Position numbers and translations under genes: made by a program
Shown: positions 1-9,581 of the stretch, piece after piece
How positions within the stretch are numbered: position 1 is the first letter of the stretch
Layout: every line of letters starts with the position of its first letter
Assembly (NCBI RefSeq): GCF_000209655.1
Contig: NC_015458.1
Span: forward strand, 3,162,001-3,226,000
Direction: 5' to 3'
DNA: 64,000 nt
Source of the DNA: Pusillimonas sp. T7-7
GTDB lineage: Bacteria > Pseudomonadota > Gammaproteobacteria > Burkholderiales > Burkholderiaceae_B
The notes under the pieces: model-generated
What the model saw: the letters and a program-made list of their open reading frames with translations, nothing else
The model's database searches: none
Told to the model about the DNA's origin: nothing

Positions 1-322
1 TATTCAGGCTTGGTGCATCGCCTGCCGGGGCAACCACCACCAGATAAGGATGGTCAGATAAAGGCATGAAGGCCTGGCTGCCTTGCGGATGCCGCTCCAT
101 CATGCTGACCTGGAACGGCAGCGTGCGCGGCAAGCCGCGAAATATCGACACGATGGCCTTACCGTTGGGGCCGGGATCGATATGGGCCAAATCATGGTAG
201 CGCTCGGTATTGCCGTCGTTGATGCTGAAGTGCCTGACCTGACTGGAGGCTTCGATGACGTCTCCGTAGGGCGTGAAGGCGTCTGCAGTAAGGGGTGCTA
301 TGGGCAGGTGTGTGATGGTCAT
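1..322 (-). CDS. allA: Ureidoglycolate lyase, 3' end cut by window edge
   Basis: The minus strand reads [20 protein letters not shown] from an ATG at 322 and stays open to base 1, so about 107 N-terminal residues are visible and the C-terminus lies outside. The block [13 protein letters not shown] followed by HPYLVVVAP is typical of the AllA family. The enzyme splits ureidoglycolate into glyoxylate and urea, the last step of allantoin use in the cytoplasm. It follows uraD by 12 bases on the same strand, so the two are probably co-transcribed. The family call is firm. The length and the C-terminal residues cannot be checked. Confidence 0.9.
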   Translation of the reverse strand, partial: MTITHLPIAPLTADAFTPYGDVIEASSQVRHFSINDGNTERYHDLAHIDPGPNGKAIVSIFRGLPRTLPFQVSMMERHPQGSQAFMPLSDHPYLVVVAPAGDAPSLN

Positions 323-334
323 GGCAGATAGGCT

Positions 335-862
335 TTAACGGTAGCGGGCGTCCAGCCGGAATCGGGCGATCTTGCTGATTTCCTGCAGACAGGTGGAAAG
401 CTCGGTGTCGCGGTCGTTCAGCAGGCGCGCATCGATGGCGTCCATGATCTGATGGCGGCTCAGGCCTTTGACCGCGATGATGAACGGGAATCCGAAGCGT
501 TTGCGATAGGCGGCATTCAGTCGGTTCAGGCGTTCAAGTTCGTCGGCGCTGCACTGATCCAGCCCGGCTCCTTGCTGTTCCTGTGCTGAGGCCTTGCTAA
601 GCGTGCCTTGAATGGCTTGTTTGCCGGCCAACTCGGGGTGGGCGCATATAAGGGCAAGCTGATCAGCGGCATCCGCTTGCCTGACGGCGTCAAACAAGGC
701 TTCGTGCAATGCTTGCAAGCTGTCAAAAGGACGGGCATGCCATGCTTTCTGTGCGACCCATGGAGAGTGCTCATAGATGCCGTCCAATTGCTTGACGAAT
801 GCCTGGCAGGGCATGGCGGAAAGTTCAGCCGGCGTTGGGGCGGGTGCTTGTGTGGCTGTCAT
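335..862 (-). CDS. uraD: OHCU decarboxylase
   Basis: This 175-residue protein decarboxylates 2-oxo-4-hydroxy-4-carboxy-5-ureidoimidazoline to S-allantoin. The family hallmark HPELAG is present in mid-protein, and FGFPFIIAVKG lies in the C-terminal half. The frame is open 30 codons further upstream, but the reading starting MTATQAPAPTP at 862 fits the usual family length of about 165-175 residues, so that start is preferred. Downstream it leads into allA. Upstream it faces xdhA across about 190 bases. With uraH and puuD near 9.2-10.8 kb it completes urate-to-allantoin conversion. Confidence 0.92.
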   Translation of the reverse strand: MTATQAPAPTPAELSAMPCQAFVKQLDGIYEHSPWVAQKAWHARPFDSLQALHEALFDAVRQADAADQLALICAHPELAGKQAIQGTLSKASAQEQQGAGLDQCSADELERLNRLNAAYRKRFGFPFIIAVKGLSRHQIMDAIDARLLNDRDTELSTCLQEISKIARFRLDARYR

Positions 863-1051
863 GCGGGACTCGTGCCTGTGTCTATAGCGGTATGGTGGCG
901 CCGGCAAAAGACCGACCTGCCTAGTTTGCCCCAAGTTGCAGCCAGGCTGCAATTGAAATCACCCTGGATAGCGTGCACAATCGGAATCATATCCGGCAGC
1001 ACCTGCCGGTCGCCATACCTGGGGCAACTCTGTAAGGACGAAACCGGTTCA
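863..1051. promoter_or_regulatory. Divergent promoter region between uraD and xdhA
   Basis: About 190 bases separate the divergent starts of uraD and xdhA. A Shine-Dalgarno-like aaggacg at 1034-1040 lies about 11 bases before the xdhA ATG. I see no clear sigma-70 box pair and no strong palindrome. No regulator gene lies inside the purine cluster, so its control is not visible here. Confidence 0.4.
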
Positions 1052-2533
1052 ATGAAGACGCACAACATCCGTTTTTATTATCAGGGCAAGGTTCACGAAG
1101 TGGCTGAACAGCCAACAACGCGCACGGTACTTCAATACCTGCGCGAAGACCTGCACTGCACCGGCACCAAAGAAGGCTGTGCCGAGGGTGATTGCGGCGC
1201 CTGTACGGTGGTGGTGGGCGAGCTGGATTCCACTGGCAAGGTCGCCCTGAGGGCCGTCAATGCCTGTATACAGTTTCTGCCCGCGCTCGATGGCAAGGCG
1301 CTGTTCACCGTCGAAGATCTGCGCCAGCCCGATGGCGCCCTGCATCCGGTACAACAAGCCATGGTCGACCACCATGGCTCGCAATGCGGCTACTGTACGC
1401 CGGGGTTCGTCATGTCCATGTGGGCCATGTACAACAATCAGATGGGTGCGCGGCCCGCGCGCACAGACATACACGACGCCTTGTCGGGTAATCTGTGTCG
1501 CTGCACCGGCTATCGCCCGATCATCGATGCCGCCCATGCCATGTTTGATTTGCCGCAGGTGGCCTTTAACGATCAGGCCCTGGCCAGGCAGCTGCAAATG
1601 CTGCGTCGCACCGATACCTTTAGCTATCACCATGACGGACGGGTCTTTCTTGCGCCGCGCACCTTGCCTGAACTGGCGCGATTGTGCCTTGATTTTCCAA
1701 AGGCGCGGCTATTGGCGGGCAGCACAGACATAGGCTTGTGGGTCACCAAGCAGCTACGCGAATTGCCCCAATTGATCCATATAGGCCAAGTGGCCGAGCT
1801 ACGCGATATTGTTGAAGAGGATGGCGTCTTGTTCATAGGCGCCGGCGCCTTGCTTAACGAAGCGTATGACGCCCTGGTGCAGCGTTATGGCCAACTGCGC
1901 GAAATGCGGCAGCGCTTTGCGTCGTTTCCCATACGCAATGCCGGCACACTGGGGGGCAATATCGCCAATGGCTCGCCCATAGGCGATTCCATGCCTGGTC
2001 TGATTGTTCTGGGTACACGGCTGGTCTTGCGCCGGGGAGATCAAACCAGAGAGCTGCCGCTGGAAGATTTTTACCTGGCCTATCAAAAGAACGCACTGCA
2101 GCCTGGCGAGTTCGTGCAGGGAATGCGCGTGCCCTTGCCGGTTCCCGGCCTGCGCTTTCGCAGTTATAAATTGTCCAAGCGTTTTGACCAGGATATCTCT
2201 GCCGTGTGTGCGGCTTTTGCCTTCAGGCTGGACGATGGCCTGATCCGCGGCGCACGTGTGGCTTTCGGAGGCATGGCCGCCACGCCGGCCAGGGCGCGGG
2301 CTGCCGAACAGACCCTGGAAAACCAGCCATGGACGGTCGATACCGCAAGACAAGCCATGGAGGCGTTAAGCCAAGACTACCAGCCCTTGTCCGATATGCG
2401 CGCCAGCAGCCGCTATCGTATGGCCGCGGCGCAAAATCTGCTGTATCGCTTCCATCTTGAAACGCGCCTGGATCAGCCCCTGGCGGCGCAGGAAACCAGC
2501 GTGTTTGCCGGTGTTCCGGCAAGCGAGGCCTAG
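1052..2533 (+). CDS. xdhA: Xanthine dehydrogenase small subunit (2Fe-2S and FAD)
   Basis: This 493-residue subunit carries the iron-sulfur and FAD part of xanthine dehydrogenase, which oxidises hypoxanthine and xanthine to urate. The plant-type 2Fe-2S cluster has Cys43, Cys48 and Cys51 (CAEGDCGAC). The second cluster has Cys112 and Cys115 (CGYC) and Cys149 and Cys151 (CRC). The FAD domain follows with AGSTDIGLW and NAGTLGGNIANGSPIGD. The open frame extends upstream to 608, but that part overlaps uraD and is not family-like. The ATG at 1052 has an upstream AAGGA and starts MKTHNIRFYYQG, as expected. The stop abuts the xdhB start. Confidence 0.96.
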   Translation: MKTHNIRFYYQGKVHEVAEQPTTRTVLQYLREDLHCTGTKEGCAEGDCGACTVVVGELDSTGKVALRAVNACIQFLPALDGKALFTVEDLRQPDGALHPVQQAMVDHHGSQCGYCTPGFVMSMWAMYNNQMGARPARTDIHDALSGNLCRCTGYRPIIDAAHAMFDLPQVAFNDQALARQLQMLRRTDTFSYHHDGRVFLAPRTLPELARLCLDFPKARLLAGSTDIGLWVTKQLRELPQLIHIGQVAELRDIVEEDGVLFIGAGALLNEAYDALVQRYGQLREMRQRFASFPIRNAGTLGGNIANGSPIGDSMPGLIVLGTRLVLRRGDQTRELPLEDFYLAYQKNALQPGEFVQGMRVPLPVPGLRFRSYKLSKRFDQDISAVCAAFAFRLDDGLIRGARVAFGGMAATPARARAAEQTLENQPWTVDTARQAMEALSQDYQPLSDMRASSRYRMAAAQNLLYRFHLETRLDQPLAAQETSVFAGVPASEA

Positions 2534-4879
2534 ATGAATACGCAATCGGATGTTTTCATGGTCAACGATACCAAGGCGGCTGAGTCGAACGCGGCTGGCG
2601 CATCGGCGCCGCACGAGTCGGCCGACCTGCATGTAAGCGGAGAAGCCGCCTATGTCGATGACCTGCCCGAACTGCAAGGCACATTGCATTGCGCTCTGGG
2701 TTTGTCAGGGAAGGCGCATGCGCGCATTGTGTCCATGGATCTCGATCCCGTGCGCCAGGCGCCTGGGGTGGTAGCGGTGCTGACTGCGAAAGACATTCCC
2801 GGTGAAAACAATTGCGGGCCGGTCGTGCACGATGACCCCGTGCTGGCCGATGACCTGGTGCAATACGTCGGCCAGCCTGTTTTTGCGGTGGTAGCCAACA
2901 GCCACGATGCCGCACGGCGTGCCGCGCGCCTGGCAGTTGTGCAGTACGAAGACCTGCCGGCCATCCTCACGCCACAACAGGCCAGGGCGCAGCAAGCCGC
3001 GGTGGTGCCGCCCATGCGCATGCGTCGTGGCGACCCGGACGCAGCCATTGCAGCGGCGCCGCAACGTCTGGCTGGCACTTTTTCGTGCAATGGCCAGGAG
3101 CAGTTCTATCTGGAAGGGCAAATATCCTATGCCATACCCAAAGAGGGCCATAGCCTGCATCTGTATTGCTCTACCCAGCATCCCAGTGAAATGCAGTCGG
3201 TGCTTGCCCACGTATTGGGTTGGCACGCGCATCAGCTAAGCGTGGAGTGCAGGCGCATGGGCGGAGGCTTTGGCGGCAAGGAATCACAGTCGGCGCTGTT
3301 TGCCTGCGTTGCAGCCGTCTGTGCCACACGCTTGAACAGGCCGGTCAAGCTGCGCCCGGATCGCGATGACGATTTCATGATCACCGGCAAGCGGCATGGT
3401 GTTTATTACGAATACGAAGTGGGTTTTGACGGGCAGGGCCGCATACTCGGCTTGAAGCTGAACATGAACCTGCGCGCCGGCTTTTCGGCCGACTTGTCGG
3501 AAGCGGTGGCGACGCGGGCCGTGTGCCACGTGGACAATGCCTATTACATTCCGCATATCGATGTGCAGGCCGTGTGCAGCAAAACCCATACGCAATCCAA
3601 TACGGCGTTTCGCGGCTTTGGCGGGCCGCAGGGCGCACTGATCACCGAGATTCTGCTGGATGCCATTGCGCGCCGGCTGGGATGCGATCCTCTGGAAGTT
3701 CGGCGCGCCAATTTCTATGGCGAACATGATCGCAACACCACCCCTTACGGGCAGCCTGTGCTCGACAATGTATTGGCGCCGCTGACTGATCAGTTGGTGG
3801 CTGCCAGTGAGTATGAAACCCGCCGTGCAGCAGTGCATGAGTTCAACCGCAACAGTCAGATACTTAAAAAAGGGCTGGCGCTCACACCCGTGAAGTTTGG
3901 CATTTCGTTCAATGTGCCGGCCTTCAATCAGGCGGGTGCTCTGGTGCATGTGTACCGTGACGGCTCTGTGCTGGTGAACCATGGCGGAACCGAGATGGGC
4001 CAGGGCTTGAACACCAAGGTGGCCCAGGTAACGGCGACCGAGCTGGGAGTGGACCTGGCCTGCGTACGCGTTACGGCCACCGATACGAGCAAAGTAGCCA
4101 ACACCTCGGCCACGGCTGCCTCGACCGGTTCCGACCTGAACGGCAAGGCGGCCCAGGATGCCGCCGCCCGCATACGCCGCCGCCTGGCCGAGTTTGCCGC
4201 AGGCCGTTGGGGCGGGGCGGTCGATGAAGTCGTGTTTGCCAATAATGCCGTGGCTGTCAACGGTCACGACTTGTCCTTTGCCCAAGTGGTGGATGCCGCC
4301 TACTGGTCTCAAGTACAGCTGTGGTCGGAAGGGTTTTACGCCACGCCGGGCATACAGTGGGACAAGCAAACCATGACTGGCCGGCCTTTTTATTATTTCG
4401 CCTACGGGGCGGCGGTGTCGGAAGTGATGATTGATACCCTGACCGGCGAATGGAAGCTGTTGCGTGCCGACCTGCTGCATGATGCGGGGCGGTCCATCAA
4501 TCCCGCCATAGACATCGGGCAGATCGAAGGCGGCTTCATCCAGGGCATGGGCTGGTTGACCACGGAAGAGCTCTGCTGGAACAGCGAGGGCAGGCTGACA
4601 ACACATGCACCGTCCACCTACAAGATTCCGGCAGTGGGTGATTGTCCTGCCGATTTCCGTGTGGCCTTGTTCGACAATCACAACGTCAAAGACACCATTC
4701 ATCGTTCCAAGGCGGTGGGCGAGCCGCCGCTTTTGTTGTCGTTCAGTGTTTTCAATGCCATACGCGATGCGGTGGCCAGTGCGCAGGACGGCCATGACGA
4801 GCCCCAACTGAATGCGCCGGCCACGCCCGAGGCCATACTGGACGCAATCAACGGCTTGCCAGGGCGGAGCACTGCCTGA
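2534..4879 (+). CDS. xdhB: Xanthine dehydrogenase large subunit (molybdopterin)
   Basis: The 781-residue molybdenum-cofactor subunit of xanthine dehydrogenase. The Moco-binding and active-site motifs of the family are in place: RMGGGFGGKESQ, AFRGFGGPQGAL, GGTEMGQGLNTK and, near the C-terminus, KAVGEPPLLL, whose Glu is the catalytic base in the family. Its ATG follows the xdhA stop directly (TAGATG), and its stop overlaps the xdhC start by one base, so translation is coupled. The enzyme needs sulfurated Moco, supplied by XdhC encoded next. Confidence 0.96.
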   Translation: MNTQSDVFMVNDTKAAESNAAGASAPHESADLHVSGEAAYVDDLPELQGTLHCALGLSGKAHARIVSMDLDPVRQAPGVVAVLTAKDIPGENNCGPVVHDDPVLADDLVQYVGQPVFAVVANSHDAARRAARLAVVQYEDLPAILTPQQARAQQAAVVPPMRMRRGDPDAAIAAAPQRLAGTFSCNGQEQFYLEGQISYAIPKEGHSLHLYCSTQHPSEMQSVLAHVLGWHAHQLSVECRRMGGGFGGKESQSALFACVAAVCATRLNRPVKLRPDRDDDFMITGKRHGVYYEYEVGFDGQGRILGLKLNMNLRAGFSADLSEAVATRAVCHVDNAYYIPHIDVQAVCSKTHTQSNTAFRGFGGPQGALITEILLDAIARRLGCDPLEVRRANFYGEHDRNTTPYGQPVLDNVLAPLTDQLVAASEYETRRAAVHEFNRNSQILKKGLALTPVKFGISFNVPAFNQAGALVHVYRDGSVLVNHGGTEMGQGLNTKVAQVTATELGVDLACVRVTATDTSKVANTSATAASTGSDLNGKAAQDAAARIRRRLAEFAAGRWGGAVDEVVFANNAVAVNGHDLSFAQVVDAAYWSQVQLWSEGFYATPGIQWDKQTMTGRPFYYFAYGAAVSEVMIDTLTGEWKLLRADLLHDAGRSINPAIDIGQIEGGFIQGMGWLTTEELCWNSEGRLTTHAPSTYKIPAVGDCPADFRVALFDNHNVKDTIHRSKAVGEPPLLLSFSVFNAIRDAVASAQDGHDEPQLNAPATPEAILDAINGLPGRSTA

Positions 4880-5685
4880 TGTACGAGTGGATTCCTGCCG
4901 CACAGCAATTGTTGTCCTCGGGTGAGCTGGCTGTTCTGGTCACTCTGGTCAAGGCCGAGGGTTCGACCCCGCGTGAGGCGGGCGCGTGCATGTTGATCAC
5001 GGCCGACAGACAATGGTTCAGCATAGGTGGCGGCCAAATGGAATGGCGTGCCACGGAGATTGCGCACGACATGCTGGCTGGCCGGCTGGGTCTTGCACAC
5101 CATACTGAACGCATGCCGCTGGGCCCCCGGTTGGGGCAGTGCTGTGGCGGCGCTGCGACGCTGGAGTTCGAGCTTCTGACACAGGCTGGCCTGGACCGCA
5201 AAAAAGAGGCCGAAGCCCGGCAGCCGCCCCGCCAGCATATTGTGCTGTTTGGTGCCGGCCATGTGGGGCGGGCGCTGGTGCCCATACTGGGCGCCTTGCC
5301 TTGCACGGTGCTGTGGGTGGATGAACGCGATACGCAGTTTCCCGAAACGTGGCCGGCCAATGTCAGTATTGAAGCCACCGACACCCCCGAAGCGGTGATT
5401 GACCAAGCGCCCCCGCGCAGCTGTTTTCTGGTCATGACGCATAGCCATGCACTGGATCAGCGTTTGTGCCGGCAGATTCTGATGCGTGACGACTTTGCCT
5501 ATTTTGGCCTGATCGGATCAAAAACCAAGCGCCATCAATTCGAGCGGCGGCTGCGCGAGCGCGGCGTGTCCGATGCCCGCCTGGCACGCATGACATGCCC
5601 TATTGGGGTGCGGGGCATTGTCGGCAAGGCCCCTGAAATCATAGCGGTGGCGGTGGCCGCCCAACTATTGCAGGTGTATTCATGA
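4879..5685 (+). CDS. xdhC: Xanthine dehydrogenase accessory protein XdhC
   Basis: A 268-residue Moco-handling chaperone. XdhC proteins bind molybdenum cofactor, promote its sulfuration and insert it into XdhB. The N-terminal XdhC/CoxI part carries VKAEGSTPREAGACMLI and GGGQMEW. The C-terminal part is Rossmann-like (VLFGAGHVGRALVPIL, then FGLIGSKTKRHQF). The start shares one base with the xdhB stop, and the end overlaps guaD by four bases, giving a tight xdhABC-guaD operon. Confidence 0.94.
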   Translation: MYEWIPAAQQLLSSGELAVLVTLVKAEGSTPREAGACMLITADRQWFSIGGGQMEWRATEIAHDMLAGRLGLAHHTERMPLGPRLGQCCGGAATLEFELLTQAGLDRKKEAEARQPPRQHIVLFGAGHVGRALVPILGALPCTVLWVDERDTQFPETWPANVSIEATDTPEAVIDQAPPRSCFLVMTHSHALDQRLCRQILMRDDFAYFGLIGSKTKRHQFERRLRERGVSDARLARMTCPIGVRGIVGKAPEIIAVAVAAQLLQVYS

Positions 5686-7025
5686 CGCAGACTGGCGCCA
5701 GTTCGGGCGAGCCCAATGGAAAGACCGCCTACCGTGCACAGTTGCTCTATTTCACGGCAGCACCCGGCCCCGAAACTGATGACGGCTCTACCGTGTATTG
5801 CTCTGATGGGATGTTGCTCGTTGAGGGTGGCTGCGTTGTGCAGCTGGGTGATTACCAGTTGCTGCGCGAGACTCTGGAGGCGGACATCACAGTGGTGGAC
5901 TGGCGCCGCAAGCTGATTGTGCCGGGCTTTATCGATACGCACATTCATTATCCGCAAACCGACATCATTGCCTCGCCCGCCCCCGGCTTGCTGCCATGGC
6001 TGGAAACCTATACCTTTCCGGCTGAAAGTCACTTCAAGGACCCTGCGCACGCCGGCCAAGTGGCGCGCTTTTTCCTGGATGAGCTGCTGCGCTGCGGTAC
6101 CACGACGGCGCTGGTGTATTGCACCGTGCATCCCGAATCGACAGAAGCCTTTTTTACGGAAAGCCATGATCGGCAATTGCGCATGGTGGCCGGCAAAGTA
6201 TTGATGGACAGGAACTGCCCCGACTCTCTGCGCGATACGGCGGAATCGGGCGCGCGCGACAGCGAGGCCCTGATTCGGCGCTGGCATGGCAAGGGGCGCC
6301 AGATGTATGCACTGACGCCGCGCTTCGCACCGACTTCAACCCCGCAGCAACTGGCCTTATGCGGCGAACTGGCGCAGCGCTACGGCGATGTGTTCATACA
6401 AAGCCATCTGGCTGAAAACACCCAGGAGCTGGAATGGGTAAAGCAGCTGTTTCCGGGTCACCGCAGCTACCTGGATATCTACGATCATTTTGGCCTGCTG
6501 CGCCGCAGAGCGGCGTATGGGCACTGCATATGGCTCGATGACACTGATCGCCGCCGCATGGCCGAAACGGGAACGCTGGCTGTTCATTGCCCGACGTCCA
6601 ATCTGTTTCTGGGCAGCGGCTTGTTCGACTTTGCCGCTGCCGGCGTCAACAAGATGCCGATTGCACTGGGTACGGATGTAGGCGGCGGCACTTCGTTCTC
6701 TATGCTGCAGACCATGGCGGCTGCGCACAATGTGGCCCGCATGTCTGGCCATCATCTGAGTGCGCACAGCCTGTTTTATCTGGCGACCGAAGGCGCGGCG
6801 CAGGGGCTGGATCTGGGCGGCCGGATAGGCACGCTGGCCCCCGGGGCCGAAGCCGACTTCATTGTGCTTGACCCGCAGGCCACGCCGCTGCTGGCGCGGC
6901 GTACGGCGCGGGCTGAAACGCTGGAGGAGTTGTTGTTCGCCTTGCTGATGCTGGGCGATGATCGAGCCGTAGCCGCCACTTATGCGGCGGGGCTGTTGCA
7001 GCACGAGCGGAGCCCGTCCGTCTAG
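5682..7025 (+). CDS. guaD: Guanine deaminase
   Basis: A 447-residue amidohydrolase that deaminates guanine to xanthine, feeding XdhAB. Metal ligands and family motifs are visible: GFIDTHIHYPQTD (HxH) with the guanine-deaminase extension LLPWLETYTFPAE, the metal-binding IQSHLAEN, YGHCIWLDD, and the C-terminal metal Asp in LGTDVGGGTSFSM. The ATG at 5682 overlaps the xdhC stop (ATGA), so it is the last gene of the xdhABC-guaD operon. The length matches bacterial GuaD. The alc gene converges on it 33 bases away. Confidence 0.95.
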   Translation: MTQTGASSGEPNGKTAYRAQLLYFTAAPGPETDDGSTVYCSDGMLLVEGGCVVQLGDYQLLRETLEADITVVDWRRKLIVPGFIDTHIHYPQTDIIASPAPGLLPWLETYTFPAESHFKDPAHAGQVARFFLDELLRCGTTTALVYCTVHPESTEAFFTESHDRQLRMVAGKVLMDRNCPDSLRDTAESGARDSEALIRRWHGKGRQMYALTPRFAPTSTPQQLALCGELAQRYGDVFIQSHLAENTQELEWVKQLFPGHRSYLDIYDHFGLLRRRAAYGHCIWLDDTDRRRMAETGTLAVHCPTSNLFLGSGLFDFAAAGVNKMPIALGTDVGGGTSFSMLQTMAAAHNVARMSGHHLSAHSLFYLATEGAAQGLDLGGRIGTLAPGAEADFIVLDPQATPLLARRTARAETLEELLFALLMLGDDRAVAATYAAGLLQHERSPSV

Positions 7026-7058
7026 CGCATTTTTGGCTGGTGTCTTACACGCCCGTCA

Positions 7059-8099
7059 CTAAACAGCCAGGCGGCCCCACAAACGTATGCGACTGATGCC
7101 GCCGTCGGGAAACATATTGACGCGCACGTGCGTAACCGGGCCGGTTTGTTGGATAAGACTGCCTTCAAAGAAATGCTGTTTGTCGGCTGCGGTCTTTTGT
7201 TCCGCCAGCAGTTCTGGCCAGAACATGGCCTGAGTGATCAGCGATTCGTCGGTGGATGTGGCCATGCATGCTGCCTGCACCGAGATGCGATCCGGATAAT
7301 TGCCCTTGAAATGTGCGGTGTCTATCTCTATTTTTTCGATGTTCGAGGCATGCCCCAGTTCGATAATGCACCAGTCGTAGCCGGGTTCACGCCGCCGTCG
7401 TGTTTCCCAGCCGTCGCCCATGTTGACGCCGCGCCCGGGCATCAGCAGGCGAAATGGCGTGCCATAGTGTGCATTGTTGCAGGCGACGATGCGGCCGCCA
7501 TTGTGCAGCGCCGACACCTCATGCAGCGCATTGGCGTCCTGGCAGGTCCAGTCGCAGGCGGGCTGGCCATACACGCGCAAGCGCGCCACGCCGCCATCGG
7601 GATAGATATGCAGTCGTAGATGCGTCCATGCCTGGTCGTTGGCAATCTCGACGAAATGATGGGCATTGCCCGATAGCGAGCGTGCCGGTACAAGCTCGGT
7701 CCAGGATGTGCTGTCGTCCGGATCGCCTTGAACGTGGCAGGCTTGGACCGAGGCGGCCGGAGGGTAGTTGCCGGTGAAATGACTGGTGTCGATGTCCAGT
7801 CCTTTGATGATGCCCGGCATACCCAGCCGGATGACGGCGTCGTCGTGGCCGCCATTGCGGCGCCTGCGGGTTTCCCAGCCGTCCATCCATTTGCCATGGT
7901 CGTCGAACTTGCCCACGATGAATACCGGCTCTGCCGCTTGCAGCATGCGCTGGGCGTTGGCAAAGAACTCATCGGTGCAGGCAAGCACCTTGGCGCCGAA
8001 ATCGGCGGAAGCCAGATTGACGTGGCGGGTGGCGAACGTAGGCAGCTCGACTGCCGCTGCATTGACGACGGTTCCATCGGGAAGATCAGTTGCGGCCAT
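7059..8099 (-). CDS. alc: Allantoicase
   Basis: This 346-residue protein hydrolyses allantoate to ureidoglycolate and urea. It shows the two homologous halves typical of the family, each with [10 protein letters not shown] or DGWETRRRR followed by a short spacer and an IDT.HF.GNYP block (about residues 72-125 and 230-270). It lies 78 bases downstream of puuE on the same strand, which orders allantoinase before allantoicase. The start MAATDLPDG at 8099 is the only ATG giving the full N-terminal domain. Its product is the substrate of AllA. Confidence 0.94.
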   Translation of the reverse strand: MAATDLPDGTVVNAAAVELPTFATRHVNLASADFGAKVLACTDEFFANAQRMLQAAEPVFIVGKFDDHGKWMDGWETRRRRNGGHDDAVIRLGMPGIIKGLDIDTSHFTGNYPPAASVQACHVQGDPDDSTSWTELVPARSLSGNAHHFVEIANDQAWTHLRLHIYPDGGVARLRVYGQPACDWTCQDANALHEVSALHNGGRIVACNNAHYGTPFRLLMPGRGVNMGDGWETRRRREPGYDWCIIELGHASNIEKIEIDTAHFKGNYPDRISVQAACMATSTDESLITQAMFWPELLAEQKTAADKQHFFEGSLIQQTGPVTHVRVNMFPDGGISRIRLWGRLAV

Positions 8100-8177
8100 G
8101 GTGCAGGACTCCTGAAAGAAAGCGGGTGACAGTGAAGGACGGGTATGGGGGACTATAGCAATGGGCTGAAGTGGGCA

Positions 8178-9116
8178 TTAGCCTGAGACAGCATCTTGCC
8201 AGGGGTGACGCTGGATCCAATGATGTGCAATGGCAGCGCGCGTAGGGATCCAGACGCGATCGTGCCGCTGGATGTAGTCCAGAAACCGCTGCAAGGCGGC
8301 GAAACGGCCTGGACGCCCGACCAGGCGGCAGTGCAGTCCTACAGACATCATCTTGGGGGTATGTTCGCCCTCGGTGTAGAGGACGTCGAAGGCATCTTTC
8401 AGATAGGCGTAGAACTGATCACCGCTGTTGAAGCCCTGTGCCGAGGCAAAACGCATGTCGTTGGTGTCGAGGGTATAGGGCACGATCAAATGCGGCCTGA
8501 CGACGCCGTCAGACAGATCGACGGGCATCCAGAAAGGCAGGTCGTCGCCGTAGTAGTCGGCGTCGTACAGGAAGCCGCCCTCTTCCATAAGCAGCCGGCG
8601 CGTATTCGGGCTGTCGCGGCCGGTGTACCAGCCTTCGGGATGCTGTCCGATAAGTTCGCTGACCACCTGGATGCAACGTTGCATGTGCTCGCGTTCGATG
8701 TCTTCAGGAACCGATTGATAATGTATCCAGCGATAGCCGTGGCAGGCGATTTCGTGACCCAGCTCGACGAAGGCCCGGGCGGCTTCGGGGTTGCGTTCGA
8801 GCGCCATGCCGACGGCGAATACGGTGAGCGGCAGACGGCGGTTTTCAAACTCGCGCAGCAGGCGCCACACGCCGGCGCGCGAACCATATTCATAAATGGA
8901 TTCCATCGATAGGTGGCGGTCGGGGTAGGCGGCGGCGCCAACGATCTCGGATAGAAACTGTTCTGAGCCCGAATCGCCATGCAGCACGCTGTTTTCGCCG
9001 CCCTCTTCGTAGTTCAGTACGAATTGCACGGCAATGCGCGCCTTGCCGGGCCAGTCCGCCTGAGGCGGGTTGCGGCCGTATCCGATCAGGTCTCGCGGAT
9101 AATTCGTACAAGCCAT
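8178..9116 (-). CDS. puuE: Allantoinase, polysaccharide-deacetylase type (PuuE)
   Basis: A 312-residue member of the NodB/polysaccharide-deacetylase superfamily that opens the allantoin ring to allantoate. It begins YPRDLIGYGRNPPQADWPG, the classic PuuE N-terminus, and carries FVLNYEEGGENS, YEYGSRAGVWRLL and GHEIACHGYRWIHYQ, whose His residues suit the NodB-like active site. This family is distinct from the metal amidohydrolase allantoinase AllB. It is transcribed toward alc and away from uraH. Confidence 0.94.
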   Translation of the reverse strand: MACTNYPRDLIGYGRNPPQADWPGKARIAVQFVLNYEEGGENSVLHGDSGSEQFLSEIVGAAAYPDRHLSMESIYEYGSRAGVWRLLREFENRRLPLTVFAVGMALERNPEAARAFVELGHEIACHGYRWIHYQSVPEDIEREHMQRCIQVVSELIGQHPEGWYTGRDSPNTRRLLMEEGGFLYDADYYGDDLPFWMPVDLSDGVVRPHLIVPYTLDTNDMRFASAQGFNSGDQFYAYLKDAFDVLYTEGEHTPKMMSVGLHCRLVGRPGRFAALQRFLDYIQRHDRVWIPTRAAIAHHWIQRHPWQDAVSG

Positions 9117-9209
9117 GGAAACTCCGGAATCAGTAATGATTGTGTTTCAATAGTGGACTGCAGCCGTCAGTATGGTATCAATAAGGCCAGGCAACAAGCG
9201 GAGACAAGC
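9117..9209. promoter_or_regulatory. Divergent promoter region between puuE and uraH
   Basis: A 93-base spacer between divergent starts must hold promoters for both puuE-alc and uraH-puuD. The AT-richer stretch around 9125-9185 is the likely location. I cannot name individual boxes with confidence and see no convincing palindrome. Confidence 0.4.
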
Positions 9210-9563
9210 ATGGGGAAGCTTACGACTCATGTGCTGGACACCATGCATGGTGTCCCGGCGCAAGGCGTCCGGATAGAACTGCACCGTATTACCGACGAAG
9301 GCCGGCTATTGCTGCGGCAGACTCACAGTAATCGCGATGGCCGCTGCGATGAACCGCTGTTGCAGGGTCAGGACGTGCAACAGGGCACGTACGAGCTGGT
9401 CTTCCATGCGGGTGATTATTTCGCTGCCATGGGTGTGCGCGTACCCGAGCCGCGATTCGTCGACCAGATCACGCTGCGCTTTGGGGTGGCCGACCCGTCT
9501 GAAAACTACCATGTGCCGCTGGTGGTTACGCCCTGGACCTGGTCGACCTATCGCGGCAGCTAG
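9210..9563 (+). CDS. uraH: 5-Hydroxyisourate hydrolase (transthyretin-like)
   Basis: A 117-residue transthyretin-related protein that hydrolyses 5-hydroxyisourate to OHCU. The N-terminal LTTHVLDTMHGVPAQG and the C-terminal tetrapeptide YRGS are the diagnostic HIUase signatures. The frame is open further upstream, but the ATG at 9210 gives the exact family length and sits beyond the divergent puuE start. It is followed after 18 bases by puuD, so substrate flows from PuuD to UraH to UraD. Confidence 0.95.
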   Translation: MGKLTTHVLDTMHGVPAQGVRIELHRITDEGRLLLRQTHSNRDGRCDEPLLQGQDVQQGTYELVFHAGDYFAAMGVRVPEPRFVDQITLRFGVADPSENYHVPLVVTPWTWSTYRGS

Positions 9564-9581
9564 CGCCAACGGATCCTGCTT

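Noticed and set aside
608..1051. N-terminal extension of xdhA
   Set aside because: The frame is open back to 608 but overlaps uraD and is not xanthine-dehydrogenase-like. The ATG at 1052 has a ribosome site and the conserved N-terminus.
3284..4903. A 539-codon open frame on the minus strand across xdhB
   Set aside because: It lies fully antisense to the well-supported molybdopterin subunit and has no recognisable motif. Its low-complexity His/Arg/Gly-rich reading is typical of antisense frames in GC-rich genes.
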